Shown: positions 1-9,950 of the stretch, in pieces | Layout: every line of letters starts with the position of its first letter | Position numbering within the stretch: the stretch's first letter is position 1 | Assembly: GCA_018894105.1 (NCBI GenBank) | Contig: CM032126.1 | Location: 8,087,001 to 8,151,000 of the forward strand | Origin: Jacaranda mimosifolia | Lineage: Eukaryota > Streptophyta > Magnoliopsida > Lamiales > Bignoniaceae | Direction of reading: 5' to 3' | Length of the DNA: 64,000 nt | Notes under the pieces: model-generated | Seen by the model: the letters and a program-made list of their open reading frames with translations, nothing else | Told to the model about the DNA's origin: nothing | Databases searched by the model: none | Made by a program: the position numbers and the translations under genes

Positions 1-520
1 TATTCACAACCCTCAAATTTGCAATTTTTTGTTATTTTATGCTATTTAAATCTCTATCAACTTCATATTTAACTTTGTTGTCAGCTATACTTAGAAATAT
101 GCCTAGTATTTCTAATTTAGCCCCCACAAAAATTATGGGCAAATTGCAAGCCCCATATGAAAATAAAAAAGAGCAAAAAGACCCCCTATACAAAAAGAAT
201 TGGCGACAAACCTCTTTATGATTTTAAAAATTAGGCACACTACCTCCCTCTCCTAATTTGCTGTAGTTTAACCCTAATTTTAACATGTAAAAGACTATAT
301 TACCCATAGTTATTTTATATATTTTTAATTTTATTTATTTATTTTTTGAAATATATTTTCATATATCTTCTTTCATCTCCTTCATACCAATTTTTTTTTT
401 TTTTAAATTTAAAAACTATTTTTAATTTTTTTCATTTTCATTTTTTTAATTTATTCTTTTCTTTTCATCTATATATAGATATTATATATATATAAATATA
501 TAATATATACAAATATATAG
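1..520. other. AT-rich left flank, no gene
   Basis: This stretch is strongly AT-rich with T-runs and TA-rich tracts near 400-520. I see no credible coding region; the 60-codon ORF near the start has no recognisable motif. Bases of about 201-262 (TTTTAAAA followed by TTAGGCA and TACCTCCC) resemble the terminal sequence of the DNA element described at 50,629, and may be the left end of an older nested element. The last five bases (516-520, TATAG) are the left target-site copy of the adjoining LTR element. Confidence 0.6.
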
Positions 521-1224
521 TGATATGGGATGGCCCAAATGCTTGGGCCCAAACCAGCAAGGCCCAGCGGGAGACGGCGGCCCAACTGAGACTCAGGGCT
601 CATACGTCTCATCGACTTCACTCGACCGGATCTGCCCAAACCCAGTCATGCTCCCTCGGCCTGCGGAAGTCTTCGACCTCAGTCAACCTGGTCGAGGGCG
701 AGGCTGAGGTCGAGACCAGTACAGTACTTTGCCACCGCGTTTAATGCACTGGCAGGCGCCACGCCTTCGCATTAATGGCGCATGCCATTCCCCTCACCGT
801 TTGACACAGTAGGCGCCGCTACAGTGTACTATCTTGTCCTTTAAACCTGGAAAGGCAGTTGGCTGGAGATATTCAAATAGGGGAAATGACTAAATACCCC
901 AGGCCCAAGGTTAGTGGCCCTGGGAGATACCTAAGGGCTTTCTAGACATTTCCTAGTGGAAGACGGATATATATACCCTCAACCCTGCTTTTCAGAGGTA
1001 CGCACTCATAAACATCAAAAAGCCCATACCCCTCTGATCGATTATTGAGGTCGAATTCTATTGACTTGATCGTCGGAGGGCCTAAGCCGAGGGTCACTTG
1101 GCTAGCCTAACATTTATTGTGACTGCAGGATTCTTTCCCTACAAAACAGGAACACAAACCGTCCGGGTCAAGTTCTACCATCGTTCTAACCGGGATTCTA
1201 ACCCAGCAAAACGAACTCTCATCA
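521..1224 (+). repeat. 5' LTR of Tat-type gypsy element
   Basis: The 704-bp repeat begins TGATATGG and ends TCATCA, matching 9951-10,654. A TATA box (TATATATA) lies at about 968-975, with the same motif at 10,398-10,405 in the other copy. This is the likely promoter of the retroelement transcript. ORFs overlapping this LTR are shadows of repeat sequence. Confidence 0.93.
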
Positions 1225-1243
1225 TTTGGCGCTGTCTGTGGGA
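1225..1243 (+). other. primer-binding site of Tat-type element
   Basis: Directly after the LTR the sequence reads TTTGGCGCTGTCTGTGGGA. This closely matches the TTGGCGCCGTCTGTGG primer-site consensus of many plant Tat/Athila-type elements and is repeated with TTGGCGCCGTCTGTGG at 18,978 in the third gypsy element. I did not determine which tRNA primes it. Confidence 0.7.
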
Positions 1244-1265
1244 AACTTGAATCCTCTGTCGAAAA

Positions 1266-2750
1266 ATGATAAACACTAGGCGAGCCCTATCTGGAAGAGA
1301 TGAAAGTAGGAGGTCCAATTCCCCCCCTTATCGTCAGGACCCAGAGCCGAATGCACAAGGACCAAGCGCTCATCCTTAGCCTATGGTTACCCTCACAATG
1401 CCGCAGCTAATGCAGCTCATTAGTGAGCAGATTTCTGCACAGATTTCAGCATAACTCTCCGCCGCCCTTAATAGGCATGCAGTGCAGCCGGAGCTGGCGG
1501 TCAGCGCCACGCCGCAGCTTGCGGTTCTGGAAAGAGCGCGGCCGGAAGAGCCTTCTCAACGGCCAGAATCGCCAAGACACCAGCTCAGGAGAGATTTGAG
1601 TCCGGGCCGTTTTCCTAGAGGAGCAGCCCGCCACCCACCGAGGGAGGAGGTAGCAGACTCCGTAGATCATGACGTTCGGCCCATTCAAGCCCCGCAGCGT
1701 GATAGGCACGAGCGCTCCAGGCACAAGCCAGGCAGAGGTGCCTCCCAAGTAGATCAGCAAGAATGGGAGGATGTGTCTCACCAGGTGCAACAGTCGAATA
1801 AGCGTCTGGAAGAGATCTCGAGAAGGAATGCGGATAAGGTGGCCCAGCCAGACGGGCCGCAAAGGTTTAGAAGGGAGCGAGATTCACCGTTCATTCAAGA
1901 GATCATTGAAGAGCGCATCGCCGTCGATGCAAAGATCCCCACGGGGCTTCCAAGATATGACGGCTCCACGGACTCGAATGAGCATCTATTGCAGTTTGAG
2001 CATATGATGCAGTTGCATGGGCATAATGACTATATACATGCAAAGATGCTGGTGACTACGTTCCAGGGAGTGGCCTTGGATTGGTTTGTAAAACTGGAGC
2101 CGGCATTCATCTTCTCCTATGACCAGTTGTGTGATAAGTTTCTGCACCAGTTCGCCAGCAGGAGAAAGGCAAAACTCCCACACACATACCTACACACAGT
2201 GAAATAGGCTGAGGGAGAGTCCATTCAGGATTTTTTCACCAGATTCAACACAGAGGTGTTGAAAATCGATAGCTCGAGGATTGAGTTTCTGATCGATGTA
2301 CTGTTCTTGGGCTTGAGGCACAAGGAGTGCGCCAATGCCTTGGTGCGCGCGCAGTCCAGAATGATGGAGGAGCTCATCAACCTCGCCGAGAGGTACATGA
2401 CCCAAGAGGAGATGAATAGGATGAAATACGGCAGCTTGGAAGCCGACAAAAAGAGGGGCAAGGAGAAAGATGATAGACAAAACAAGGAGGGACGCCGTTC
2501 CCCGATCAAGCGCTTCCATGAATACACTCCGTTGCACCTGCCGAGGAGAGAAGTGTTGTTCGCCATTCAACATGACAACCTGCTCAAGAAGCCTCGAAAA
2601 ATCACAGAAACCGAAGCCATGAAGAAGTCCAAAAAGTACTGCTATTTCCATAAGCAGAAAGGGCACGACACCGAGGACTGCTTTAATTTGAAAGATGAAA
2701 TCGAGAGGCTGATCAGACAAGGCCACCTAAAAAAATTCATCGAGGAGTAG
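1266..2750 (+). pseudogene. gag polyprotein of Tat-type element, broken by stops
   Basis: An ATG at 1266 opens a frame that continues to 2750 with in-frame stops near 1378 and 1453 and at 2205, and a further stop at 2748. The part from about 1940 carries a Retrotrans_gag-like domain (LPRYDGSTD, GVALDWFVKLEP, FLHQFASRRKAK). After the 2205 stop it resumes in the same frame with AEGESIQDFFTRFNTEVLKI. The C-terminus has the CYFHKQKGHDTEDC zinc-knuckle-like motif followed by EIERLIRQGHLKKFI, typical of Tat gag. The stop at 2205 is TAG where a CAG codon is likely. Gag would form the virus-like particle. It cannot be made whole from this copy. Confidence 0.85.
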
Positions 2751-2894
2751 GCCCGAAGAGAGGAGGGCCTGACCGACCGGACTCCCCGAAAAGAAAGGTC
2801 GGTCAGCCCGAGGAGAGAGGACAAAGGAAAGAGACTAGCCCATGAACCCAACCCACCCATCAGTAGTGTCATTGACATAATTGTCGGGGGGCCC

Positions 2895-3716
2895 ATGGGA
2901 GGAGATTTTCGAAATGCGAGAAAGCAAACACAGAGACAGCTCGACTCGACCAGGCCATCCAGGGTCGAAGTAGTCTTTCAGCTGACGACCAGTACCGCAC
3001 CAATTTCTTTCACCGACACAGATCTGGACCACATGGAGAAAGCCGACTGTAAGATAGATTGCCCGATAGTGATCACCCTGGACGTTGCTAATTTCGAGGT
3101 CCGAAAGGTCCTGGTCGACAACGGGAGTTCAGTGAACATCATATTCTTGTCGACTTTGAACAGAATGAAATTGGGACAGTTGAAATTTGATTCGGTTAGA
3201 ACACCTTTGGTCAGATTTGGTGGGTCCGAGATCATCCCAGTCGGATCCATCAATCTCTCCACCACGTTCGGGCAGGGACAACGCAGCCGAACACTAATGA
3301 TCAGGTACCTGGTGGTCGACGCTCCCTTCACGTATAATGTTATCATAGGTCGACCAGCCCTCAATGATTTCAGAGCCATTGTGTCCACTTATCATATGCA
3401 GATAAAGTTCCCGACCCCAGCTGGAGTGGGCGAGCTTCTATGTAACCTTAAGGATGCTTGGTGATGCTACACAATCTCTGTAGACTCAACTGACCAGAAA
3501 AAGCGACCCGAGTTGAGGCCCTCGGGGGACGCCACTGTAGCAAAACCCGAGGAGGGACCCTTGTCGAAGAAGAAAAAGTTGGAGGACACTAGGGTCGAGC
3601 CCGTTGGGGAATTCAAAATGATCGAGCTCGAACCTGGGAACCCGGAGAAAACCACCAAAATTGGGACCGAAATGGGAGATCGACTAGAATGCCTTATGGT
3701 CGATTTCCTCCGATGA
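2895..3716 (+). pseudogene. retroviral-type aspartic protease region of Tat-type element
   Basis: The frame is the same as gag. It shows VRKVLVDNGSSVNIIF, where DNGSS takes the place of the usual D-S/T-G active-site triad, then PLVRFGGSEIIPVG, VVDAPFTYNVIIGRPALN and STYHMQIKFPTPAGVGEL. These are hallmarks of plant gypsy proteases, which cleave the Gag-Pol polyprotein. A stop at 3462 ends the first part; the same frame reopens at 3513 with a charged linker up to 3716. The in-frame relation to gag suggests one ancestral Gag-Pol reading frame. Confidence 0.85.
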
Positions 3717-3958
3717 AACGTCGATGTTTTTGCATAGAAGGCGGCAGATCTTCAGGGCATTGACCCCAACATCATCGTCCACCGCCTCAACGTGGACCCA
3801 GCCCGCAAGCCAGTACGGCAGAAGAAAAGAACCTTCAATACTGAACGGACCCAGATTATCGACGAGGAGGTCAGCAAGCAGGTTACATTGTAGAAATCCA
3901 ATATCCCTCTTGGCTTTGCAATATTGTACTTGTTCCCAAGAATGAGGGAAAGTGGAGA

Positions 3959-5480
3959 ATGTGTAATAATTTTACAGATTTGAATAAAGCTTGCCCTAAG
4001 GATCCTTACCCCTTGCCTCATATTGATTTACTTGTTGCCTCTACTGCTGGCTGCGAATTGCTTAGCATGATGGATGCATTTCAAGGCTATTATCAAATAT
4101 TCATGGCACCCGAGGACAGGGACAAAACAACGTTTGTCACCCCCAACGGAGTGTACTGCTTCCTGGTTATGCCATTCGGACTTAAAAATGCAAGTGCAAC
4201 TTACCAGAGATTGGTTAATTATATGTTCAAGAATGAAATTGGGAGATCGATGGAGGTCCATGTGGATGATATGATTGTAAAGACCGAAAAGGCTGACGAC
4301 CACTTGATCGACCTCAGCCACACCTTTTCCATTTTGAGAGCTTTCGGGATGAAGCTCAATCCTACCAAGTGTACCTTCGGGGTCCGAGGAGGCAAATTCC
4401 TCGGCTACATGGTCAGCCAGAGAGGTATCGAGGCCAACTCGCAGAAGATTCAAGCAATTTTGGACATCGCCCCCCTCGTACGGTTTGGGATGTCCAGCAC
4501 CTGGTCGGTAGGATCATAGCCTTGGGCAGATTCATATCTCAATTAGCAGATAAAAGCCTACCCTTTTTCAAAATCCTACAAAATGTGAAGAAATCTGGAT
4601 TCAAGTGGGACCCACAATGTAATCAGGCCCTACTCGACCTCAAGCAAAACCTTTCTTCGCCACCTATGCTAGCCAAGCTCGAGCTGGGAGAAGTACTATA
4701 GATTACTTGGTAGTCTCTTCGGCCTCTATCAGTTCAGTATTGACGACGATGAGAGCGGGAAACCCCCACTCAGTATACTATTGCAGCAAAGCTCTCTAGG
4801 GGCCCGAGCATAATTACTTAGAGATCGAGAAATTCGCTCTGGCCTTAGTCACGTTGGCCAGGAAATTGCGGCCTTATTTTCAATCCCACACAATTTTGGT
4901 GATGACGAATCAGCTGCTAAAGCAGGTGTTGTCGAAGCCAGACACTTCAGGATGGCTCACCAAGTGGGCCATTGAGCTCGGGGAATTCGACATCCAATTT
5001 CAACCGCGGACTGCCATTAAAGCGCAGGTGTTGGCCGACTCATCGTTGAAAGGCTTGACCTCCCTACGCAGGAGGTCGAGAGCACCATCTGGTGGACCTT
5101 GCACGTCGACAGGTCCGCAACCTCATTTGGATGAGGAATAGGCATATCCCTCCGATCCCCACTGGCCATGGAATATGATTTCGCGATGAAAATCGACTTC
5201 CCGGTAACTAATAACGAAGCAGAATATGAGGCCCTTATTGCAGGAATGCGCATGGCCACAGACCGTGGGGTCGAGCAACTAGCGGCATTCACCATTCTCA
5301 GCTTGTGGTAGAATAGGTTGAAGGCAACTTTGAGGCGAAGGAACACAAAATGTCCTAATACTTGGCAGAAGTGCGCCAATTGAGGCAAATGTTCAGAAAC
5401 TTCTCGCTGAGCCAAATACCTCGATCAGAAAATGAACGAGCAGACGCGCTCTCCAAGCTGGCCAGCTCGACGAAAGGCAC
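3959..5480 (+). pseudogene. reverse transcriptase plus two RNase H-like domains of Tat-type element
   Basis: The RT core runs from about 3959 to 4519 with [42 protein letters not shown] and VHVDDM (usually YVDDM). The frame shifts near 4450-4500 and continues with GRFISQLADKSLPFFKIL. RNase H follows (YLEIEKFALALVTLARKL, TNQLLKQVLSKPDTSGWL). A second RNase H-like segment near 5090-5480 reads WTLHVDRSAT, VTNNEAEYEALIAGMRMATD and SENERADALSKLASS, in shifting frames. Tat elements are known for a second, plant/archaeal-type RNase H, which this matches. At least three frame changes and several TAG stops make the region non-functional. Confidence 0.85.
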
Positions 5481-5613
5481 CAGAGAAAAAATAATAACAT
5501 TTCTTCTTGCTGCCCAGCCTTGCATCTCTGCCCCCGACTAGGTTTTTGTCGGGTGCCTCGACAAAACAACCCTTTGGCAGCACCCGATCAAACTTTACCT
5601 AAGTCGAGGCACC

Positions 5614-6435
5614 TTGCCTAACAATGATAAGGAGGCCTGCAGATTGAAGGGTTTAGCACCTAAATACACGCTGGATGAGCACGGACAACTGTACAAGCGG
5701 TCAATAGCAGGACCGCCACTCAGATGTCTGGATCCCGACCAAGCCAATGAAGTATTACAGGAAGTGCATGCCAGTATTTGCGGCAACCACTCCGGCGGCC
5801 GATCCCTGGCACATAAGGTCATTCGCTACGGATATTTTTGGCCAACTTTGTTGAGAGATTTTGTCGATTTTGCTAAAAAATGCCCATCATGTCAAATTCA
5901 TTCGAACTTCCATCACCAGCCAACCGCACCGATGACCAATGTTAACATCACCTGGCCATTCGACCAGTAGGGGATCGACATAGTAGGATCGCTCTCAAAA
6001 ACATCCGGCCAACGAAAATTCATCATAGTGGCCATCGAATACTTTACAAAATAGGTGGAAGCTGAGGCAGTCCCAAAGATTACCGACGCCGCCATTAAAA
6101 GTTTCATTTGGAAGAATATTGTATGCCGATTTGGGTTACCTAAAGTCCTAATATCAGATAACGGCACCCAATTTCAGAGCAAAAACACGAGGAGATGGTG
6201 TGAAACCTTAGGTATCGCCCAACACTTTACTTCAATGGGAAATCTGCAAGCCAATGGACAGACTGAGGTTACCAACAGGATTGTTCTCGACCACATCAAG
6301 AGTTGAATAGCGGGGATAGGGACCAGCTGGGCAGACGACCTGCCCTTTGGGCTTACAGAACGACTCCTCGAACAGCCACAGGATACAGCCCTTTCAGCCT
6401 AGTCTACGGATCCGAGGTAGTGAAGTTTTTTGTAT
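5614..6435 (+). pseudogene. integrase of Tat-type element, broken
   Basis: The zinc-binding end is present (EVHASICGNHSGGRSLAHKV, GYFWPTLLRDF, KKCPSCQIHSN). The catalytic core follows in the same frame after a TAG: GIDIVGSLS holds the first Asp, SDNGTQFQSK the second Asp and NGQTEVTNR the Glu. Two TAG stops near 5968 and 6053 sit where WGID and KWVEAEA are normally read, so both look like TGG to TAG changes. After 6306 the frame shifts and [22 protein letters not shown] and [12 protein letters not shown] segments continue to about 6435. Integrase would insert the cDNA copy. Confidence 0.85.
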
Positions 6436-6524
6436 AATTGGTCACCGATGACCTTTGTATTACTGAAGGAAATGAAATTACAACATGTCCAACGTGCGAA
6501 CCTTCTTTAAAAAAGTTGACCCCG

Positions 6525-6786
6525 CAATCAACCAATCAGGCTTCACGCCACCAAGTGGAGGCCTATGCGCCAAGACCAAACAGTCGACCCCGTAGTCGAC
6601 CAATCAGGCTTCAGGCCACCAAGTCGATGCCATGCGCCAAGATCAAATAGTCGACCCCGCGATCGACCAATCAGGCTTCACGCCACCAAGTCGAGGCCTA
6701 TGCGCCAAGACTAAACCGTCGACCTCGAAGTCGACCAATTAGGCTTCACGCCACCAAGTCGAGGCCTATGCGCCAAGACCAAACAT
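6525..6786 (+). repeat. tandem repeat, four units of 67-68 bp
   Basis: The word CTTCACGCCACCAAGT (or a one- or two-base variant) recurs at 6541, 6609, 6676 and 6744, giving steps of 68, 67 and 68 bp. Each unit also holds ATGCGCCAAGA and a GTCGACC-type palindromic word (GTCGACCCCGTAGTCGAC in the first unit). The array sits between integrase and the antisense ORFs. Tat-lineage elements often carry tandem repeats here. No coding role is visible. Confidence 0.9.
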
Positions 6787-7065
6787 TGATTATTATCTCA
6801 TTGGACTTTGGGCAACTTGTCCTACAAGAGCTAAAAATCAAGATAGAAAAACAAATCACCATCTAATGATGCGCAAGAAGAGAAGCTACTCGCCACATTC
6901 GTGGCCATCCGTCAAAATAATTCAACACGAATGCAAAACAGTAATGATTGAAATTGTAGTTCTAATTTCATAACAATTAGCTAAAAGCCTCACCGAGGCG
7001 ATAATTCAATAAATGTTAAAGGCCTCAGCAGGGCCTATACATCAAAATAAAATGAATAACTGGGC

Positions 7066-7971
7066 CTAATTCGAGCTGCCCGTTTCTTCGATGCTAGGAG
7101 CGGCGGCAAGGGTAGGTGCACCAGAGGGAATGGAATCTCGTTGAGGCTCGGGCGACTCCATGGCGACGGGGACGGTGGCGGTCACGGGCCGAGAGGGACC
7201 AGCTGCAGTTTCAAGGAACAGCCGCTCGGTAGTCGAGAAGAAAGAAGCCACATCGGCTTTTCCCTCTGACACGTCAAAAGCCAGGTCCTCGGTAAACTCG
7301 AACTCCCAGGCCACTGCCCTTAGTTTTTCATCAAGTTCCAGCCGTCTTTTCTCTTCGGGCGACAGTTTGACCCCTAGCCCTTCCTTGACGAGCGCTTCCC
7401 CGGCATCGACCTCCTCCTCGAGGTATGGTCGAAGCTGCTCGTCGAGAGCGTGACTCATTCTGGAGCGGTCATCAGGCCGGAGAACATAACCCAAAAATTG
7501 CACTTGTTGGATTGCTTTCTGGAAGGCATTCCGCACATCGTCTAGAGCCAGCACAACGCTTGCATCTTGGAAAGCCGGGCTAACTACAAATTGCTGCACA
7601 GCCTCCCGGCGGACCTCGGGTAATATCCGAGCGAACTCGGTCCTGGCCTCGACCAGACGCTCGCTCCGACCAGCGGCCCGACCAGATTCATAGGCAACTT
7701 GCACGTCCAGCTCCAGTTTTTTCAATTTTCCATCCATCTTGGTCCGTTTCGTCACTGCAAGAAGGACTTGTTCATCCTTTTCCTCCATCTCCCGGATATG
7801 CTGGCTAACTTGCTTCTCCAGCTCCTCGATTCGCAGTTGGGAAGACTCCAGCTGAGCCTTCAAAGTTTCACCATCACTGCCGGCATCCAACTGCTCTCGA
7901 CCAGCAAGGGCCAGCTCGGAGCGATGGTAGAAATTGTAGCCCAGTTGCCCGACCTGAGATATAAAGGTCAC
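7066..7971 (-). CDS. antisense ORF of Tat element, coiled-coil segment (301 codons)
   Basis: An uninterrupted minus-strand frame runs from 7971 to 7066, opposite to gag-pol. From about residue 35 to 120 it is rich in Glu, Lys, Leu and Gln with heptad spacing (RIEELEKQVSQHIREMEEKD, then KLKKLELDVQVAYESGR), which predicts a coiled coil. The C-terminus is Pro/Ala/Ser-rich. It is probably the last exon of a larger antisense gene: the sequence just upstream on the minus strand (8032 to about 7950) starts with GTACG after the preceding ORF and has a pyrimidine/CTCAG acceptor near 7956. The phase of that join does not work out cleanly, so I cannot prove the intron. Function unknown; Tat elements are known to carry extra antisense ORFs here. 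It is the longest undamaged frame of the element. Confidence 0.6.
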   Translation of the reverse strand: MTFISQVGQLGYNFYHRSELALAGREQLDAGSDGETLKAQLESSQLRIEELEKQVSQHIREMEEKDEQVLLAVTKRTKMDGKLKKLELDVQVAYESGRAAGRSERLVEARTEFARILPEVRREAVQQFVVSPAFQDASVVLALDDVRNAFQKAIQQVQFLGYVLRPDDRSRMSHALDEQLRPYLEEEVDAGEALVKEGLGVKLSPEEKRRLELDEKLRAVAWEFEFTEDLAFDVSEGKADVASFFSTTERLFLETAAGPSRPVTATVPVAMESPEPQRDSIPSGAPTLAAAPSIEETGSSN

Positions 7972-8031
7972 AACTATTAAATCAAGAAAAGTATAAATAT
8001 GCAGAGACGCGGAAAATGAAATCGTACCATG

Positions 8032-8547
8032 ATCGTGTGATATGGGCAGCAGCTTGGCTCATACCCATTATCTTCTTTTGGTCAAGCAAGAACTGACCAG
8101 CCATTAGCACCTTCAAAGCTTCCACCCCGATGGGCCCCGACGCAAGCATGCTCGAGGAGTCATTTACGACGAGGCTCGGATCCGACCCAAACCGGGGAGA
8201 CGGTAACTTTCGCAGGTTAAACAACGCATCGGCTCTTCGATCTCCAAAGAGATCGTTACCTGTCGGCATCCCCGACTCGGTGCTTTTTCCTTTGCCCTTC
8301 CCTGCGGCAATCTTCTTGGGCGGAGGACCACTCTGCTCGCCCATTGGTCTTTTTCCCCGACCAGCATGGCCCCCACTCGGGGCTGTTACTGCTCAACCCG
8401 GCGAGGAGATTGGCGAGGGAGTGGGAGCTGCCTCTAGTCGACGCGGCTAGTCATCCGTTGAGGGCTCTCGACGAGAAGCAGCGCCTTTTCGGCGCTGTTT
8501 GTTCTTTTTTGCTCGGGCCAGCGCTTCGGCTCTTGACCTATTCATGA
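8032..8547 (-). pseudogene. middle part of the antisense gene of the Tat element
   Basis: A minus-strand frame from 8547 begins MNRSRAEALARAKKNKQRR, is highly basic, meets a TAG near 8450 and changes frame. It then continues from 8344 as MGEQSGPPPKKIAAGKGKGK, followed by SSMLASGPIGVEALKVLMAGQ and AAAHITRSW. Basic linkers followed by a short helical motif are typical of the extra ORF proteins of plant gypsy elements. A possible splice donor (GTACG) follows at about 8031. It most likely joins the coiled-coil segment at 7971. No enzymatic motif is visible. Confidence 0.45.
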
Positions 8548-8649
8548 TCTCTTCTCGATCTGCGCACATCAAATTCAACCAAAGTCAAAGCCAAAGAACT
8601 ACGCAGATCACCAAAGATAGACAGATAATAAAGCACAAAGCACACTCCA

Positions 8650-9500
8650 TCTATCTATCTCATAACCAGTAGGAAAATCTATTGGGGCCGGCGACAGCCT
8701 GGCCAACACTAACTGCCTCTTCTCGATGAAGACAGAGGCCTCGATGGGTCCAAACTAGATAAGATCCCGCACGAATATGTTCGGCCAGGTCGGAGTCATG
8801 TTCCTGGGTATCTCGACATGCCTCCTCCACCAACCCCGAGGAATATCAAACCCCCCTTCACTCGAATGAAAATGTAGCATTTTTTCCACTCCTGACCGTA
8901 TGAAGAGGAGGGGGCTACCAAAAATCTCCGACGAGGTCGAGCAGTGAGGTAATAGAACCCCGACTCATCGGTACTGCCGGACTTGCGGGACATGGGAAGA
9001 TGAAACAGGATGGAAAATTTTTCGAAGCTGGCTGGTTGGTTGAACAGGCACATTAAAACTATGAAGCTACAAAGAGTAGAAAAACAGTTGGGCAGAAGTT
9101 GGGTTATGCATACTTGAAGACCCCTAAGTAGACCTACCAGGCTGTCACTTAGAGAGAACCTAAGCCCACACCTAAAGGCATCCTCAAACACAGTTATGCA
9201 GCTCGTAAGGGTACGATGCATTCGACCAGGTGGCCCAGGGGTTAAAAGCTGGTATTCAGGGGGAATATGATAGAGCTCCCTGAGACGTCTCAAGTCCCCA
9301 GGGTTCATGGTAGACACTATTTCGCTATAATGACTGGGGGTAAATAATCGACCTCGCGATGGGGGTACTTGGCTAGGCCCAGCCTTCTCCCCATCGCGTT
9401 TGCTGCTCAAGCTGCTGGAACTAGAATCATCAAGCGACGACTCGTCAGATGCCGCAGAGGGGTACCTACGCCGTTTGGATGGGGTAGCCTCACTACCCCC
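8650..9500 (-). pseudogene. N-terminal part of antisense gene, Transposase_28-like domain
   Basis: On the minus strand from about 9500 the sequence reads a Ser-rich acidic leader, then KRDGEKAGPSQVPPSRGR, then the signature YHIPPEYQLLTPGPPGRM and FEDAFRCGLRFSLSDSLVGL, with RGLQVCITQLLPNCF. This pattern matches the plant family named putative gypsy-type transposon protein (Pfam Transposase_28, from memory of the family). Near 8850 the frame changes and continues as FDIPRGWWRRHVEIPRNM, then EASVFIEKRQLVLARLSPAP to about 8650, so one frameshift is present. The product's role in retrotransposition is not known. Confidence 0.6.
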
Positions 9501-9734
9501 CCTGACTACCCTCGGAACTATATAATCCTAGCATGATGTTTCAAAAGAAAAGCAGGTAATAAGAAGTAAAAACAATGGAACACTTACTGGAAATGGAAGT
9601 TAAATCCAGGAAACCGGGGGAGTGAACGCGAAGGTTAGATTCAGAAACTCGGGGCACCAAACAGTTTTTTTTTCTACAAGCTTTTGCGCAGATTCTAAAG
9701 CAGTAAAAGTAAAAATGGGCAGAATTACAGTAGA

Positions 9735-9742
9735 TATTTATA
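9735..9742 (-). promoter_or_regulatory. candidate TATA box for the antisense gene
   Basis: Read on the minus strand the sequence is CCCTATAAATATC, a strong plant TATA box. It lies about 235-325 bp upstream of the first recognisable codons of the antisense Transposase_28-like ORF (9500-9410) and outside the LTR. It could give this ORF its own promoter, separate from the LTR. This is inference from position and consensus only. Confidence 0.4.
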
Positions 9743-9934
9743 GGGAAAAGGGCGCGGTAAGCTAAACGTCTGCCATAATGACTATAACCGCTATGCCGTC
9801 CCATGCGCGCCACGATGTAACCGCTCAATAAATGCACCAAACCCTGGTCGACTTTCAAAAACCCTGGTCAACAGTTAGTCGCACCGTTTTCACTACTTCC
9901 CAACCCTTCTCATTGGTACCTTGTTCAGCCTTGT

Positions 9935-9946
9935 GAAGTGGGGGGA
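9935..9946 (+). other. polypurine tract of Tat-type element
   Basis: GAAGTGGGGGGA lies four bases before the right LTR (9951). It is the usual plus-strand priming site of LTR elements, and an equivalent GGAAGTGGGGGAG tract precedes the third gypsy element's right LTR. Confidence 0.75.
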
Positions 9947-9950
9947 CTCA

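Noticed and set aside
7160..7453. Plus-strand Ser-rich ORF of 97 codons
   Set aside because: It is the reverse-strand shadow of the longer minus-strand coiled-coil ORF and has no motif of its own.
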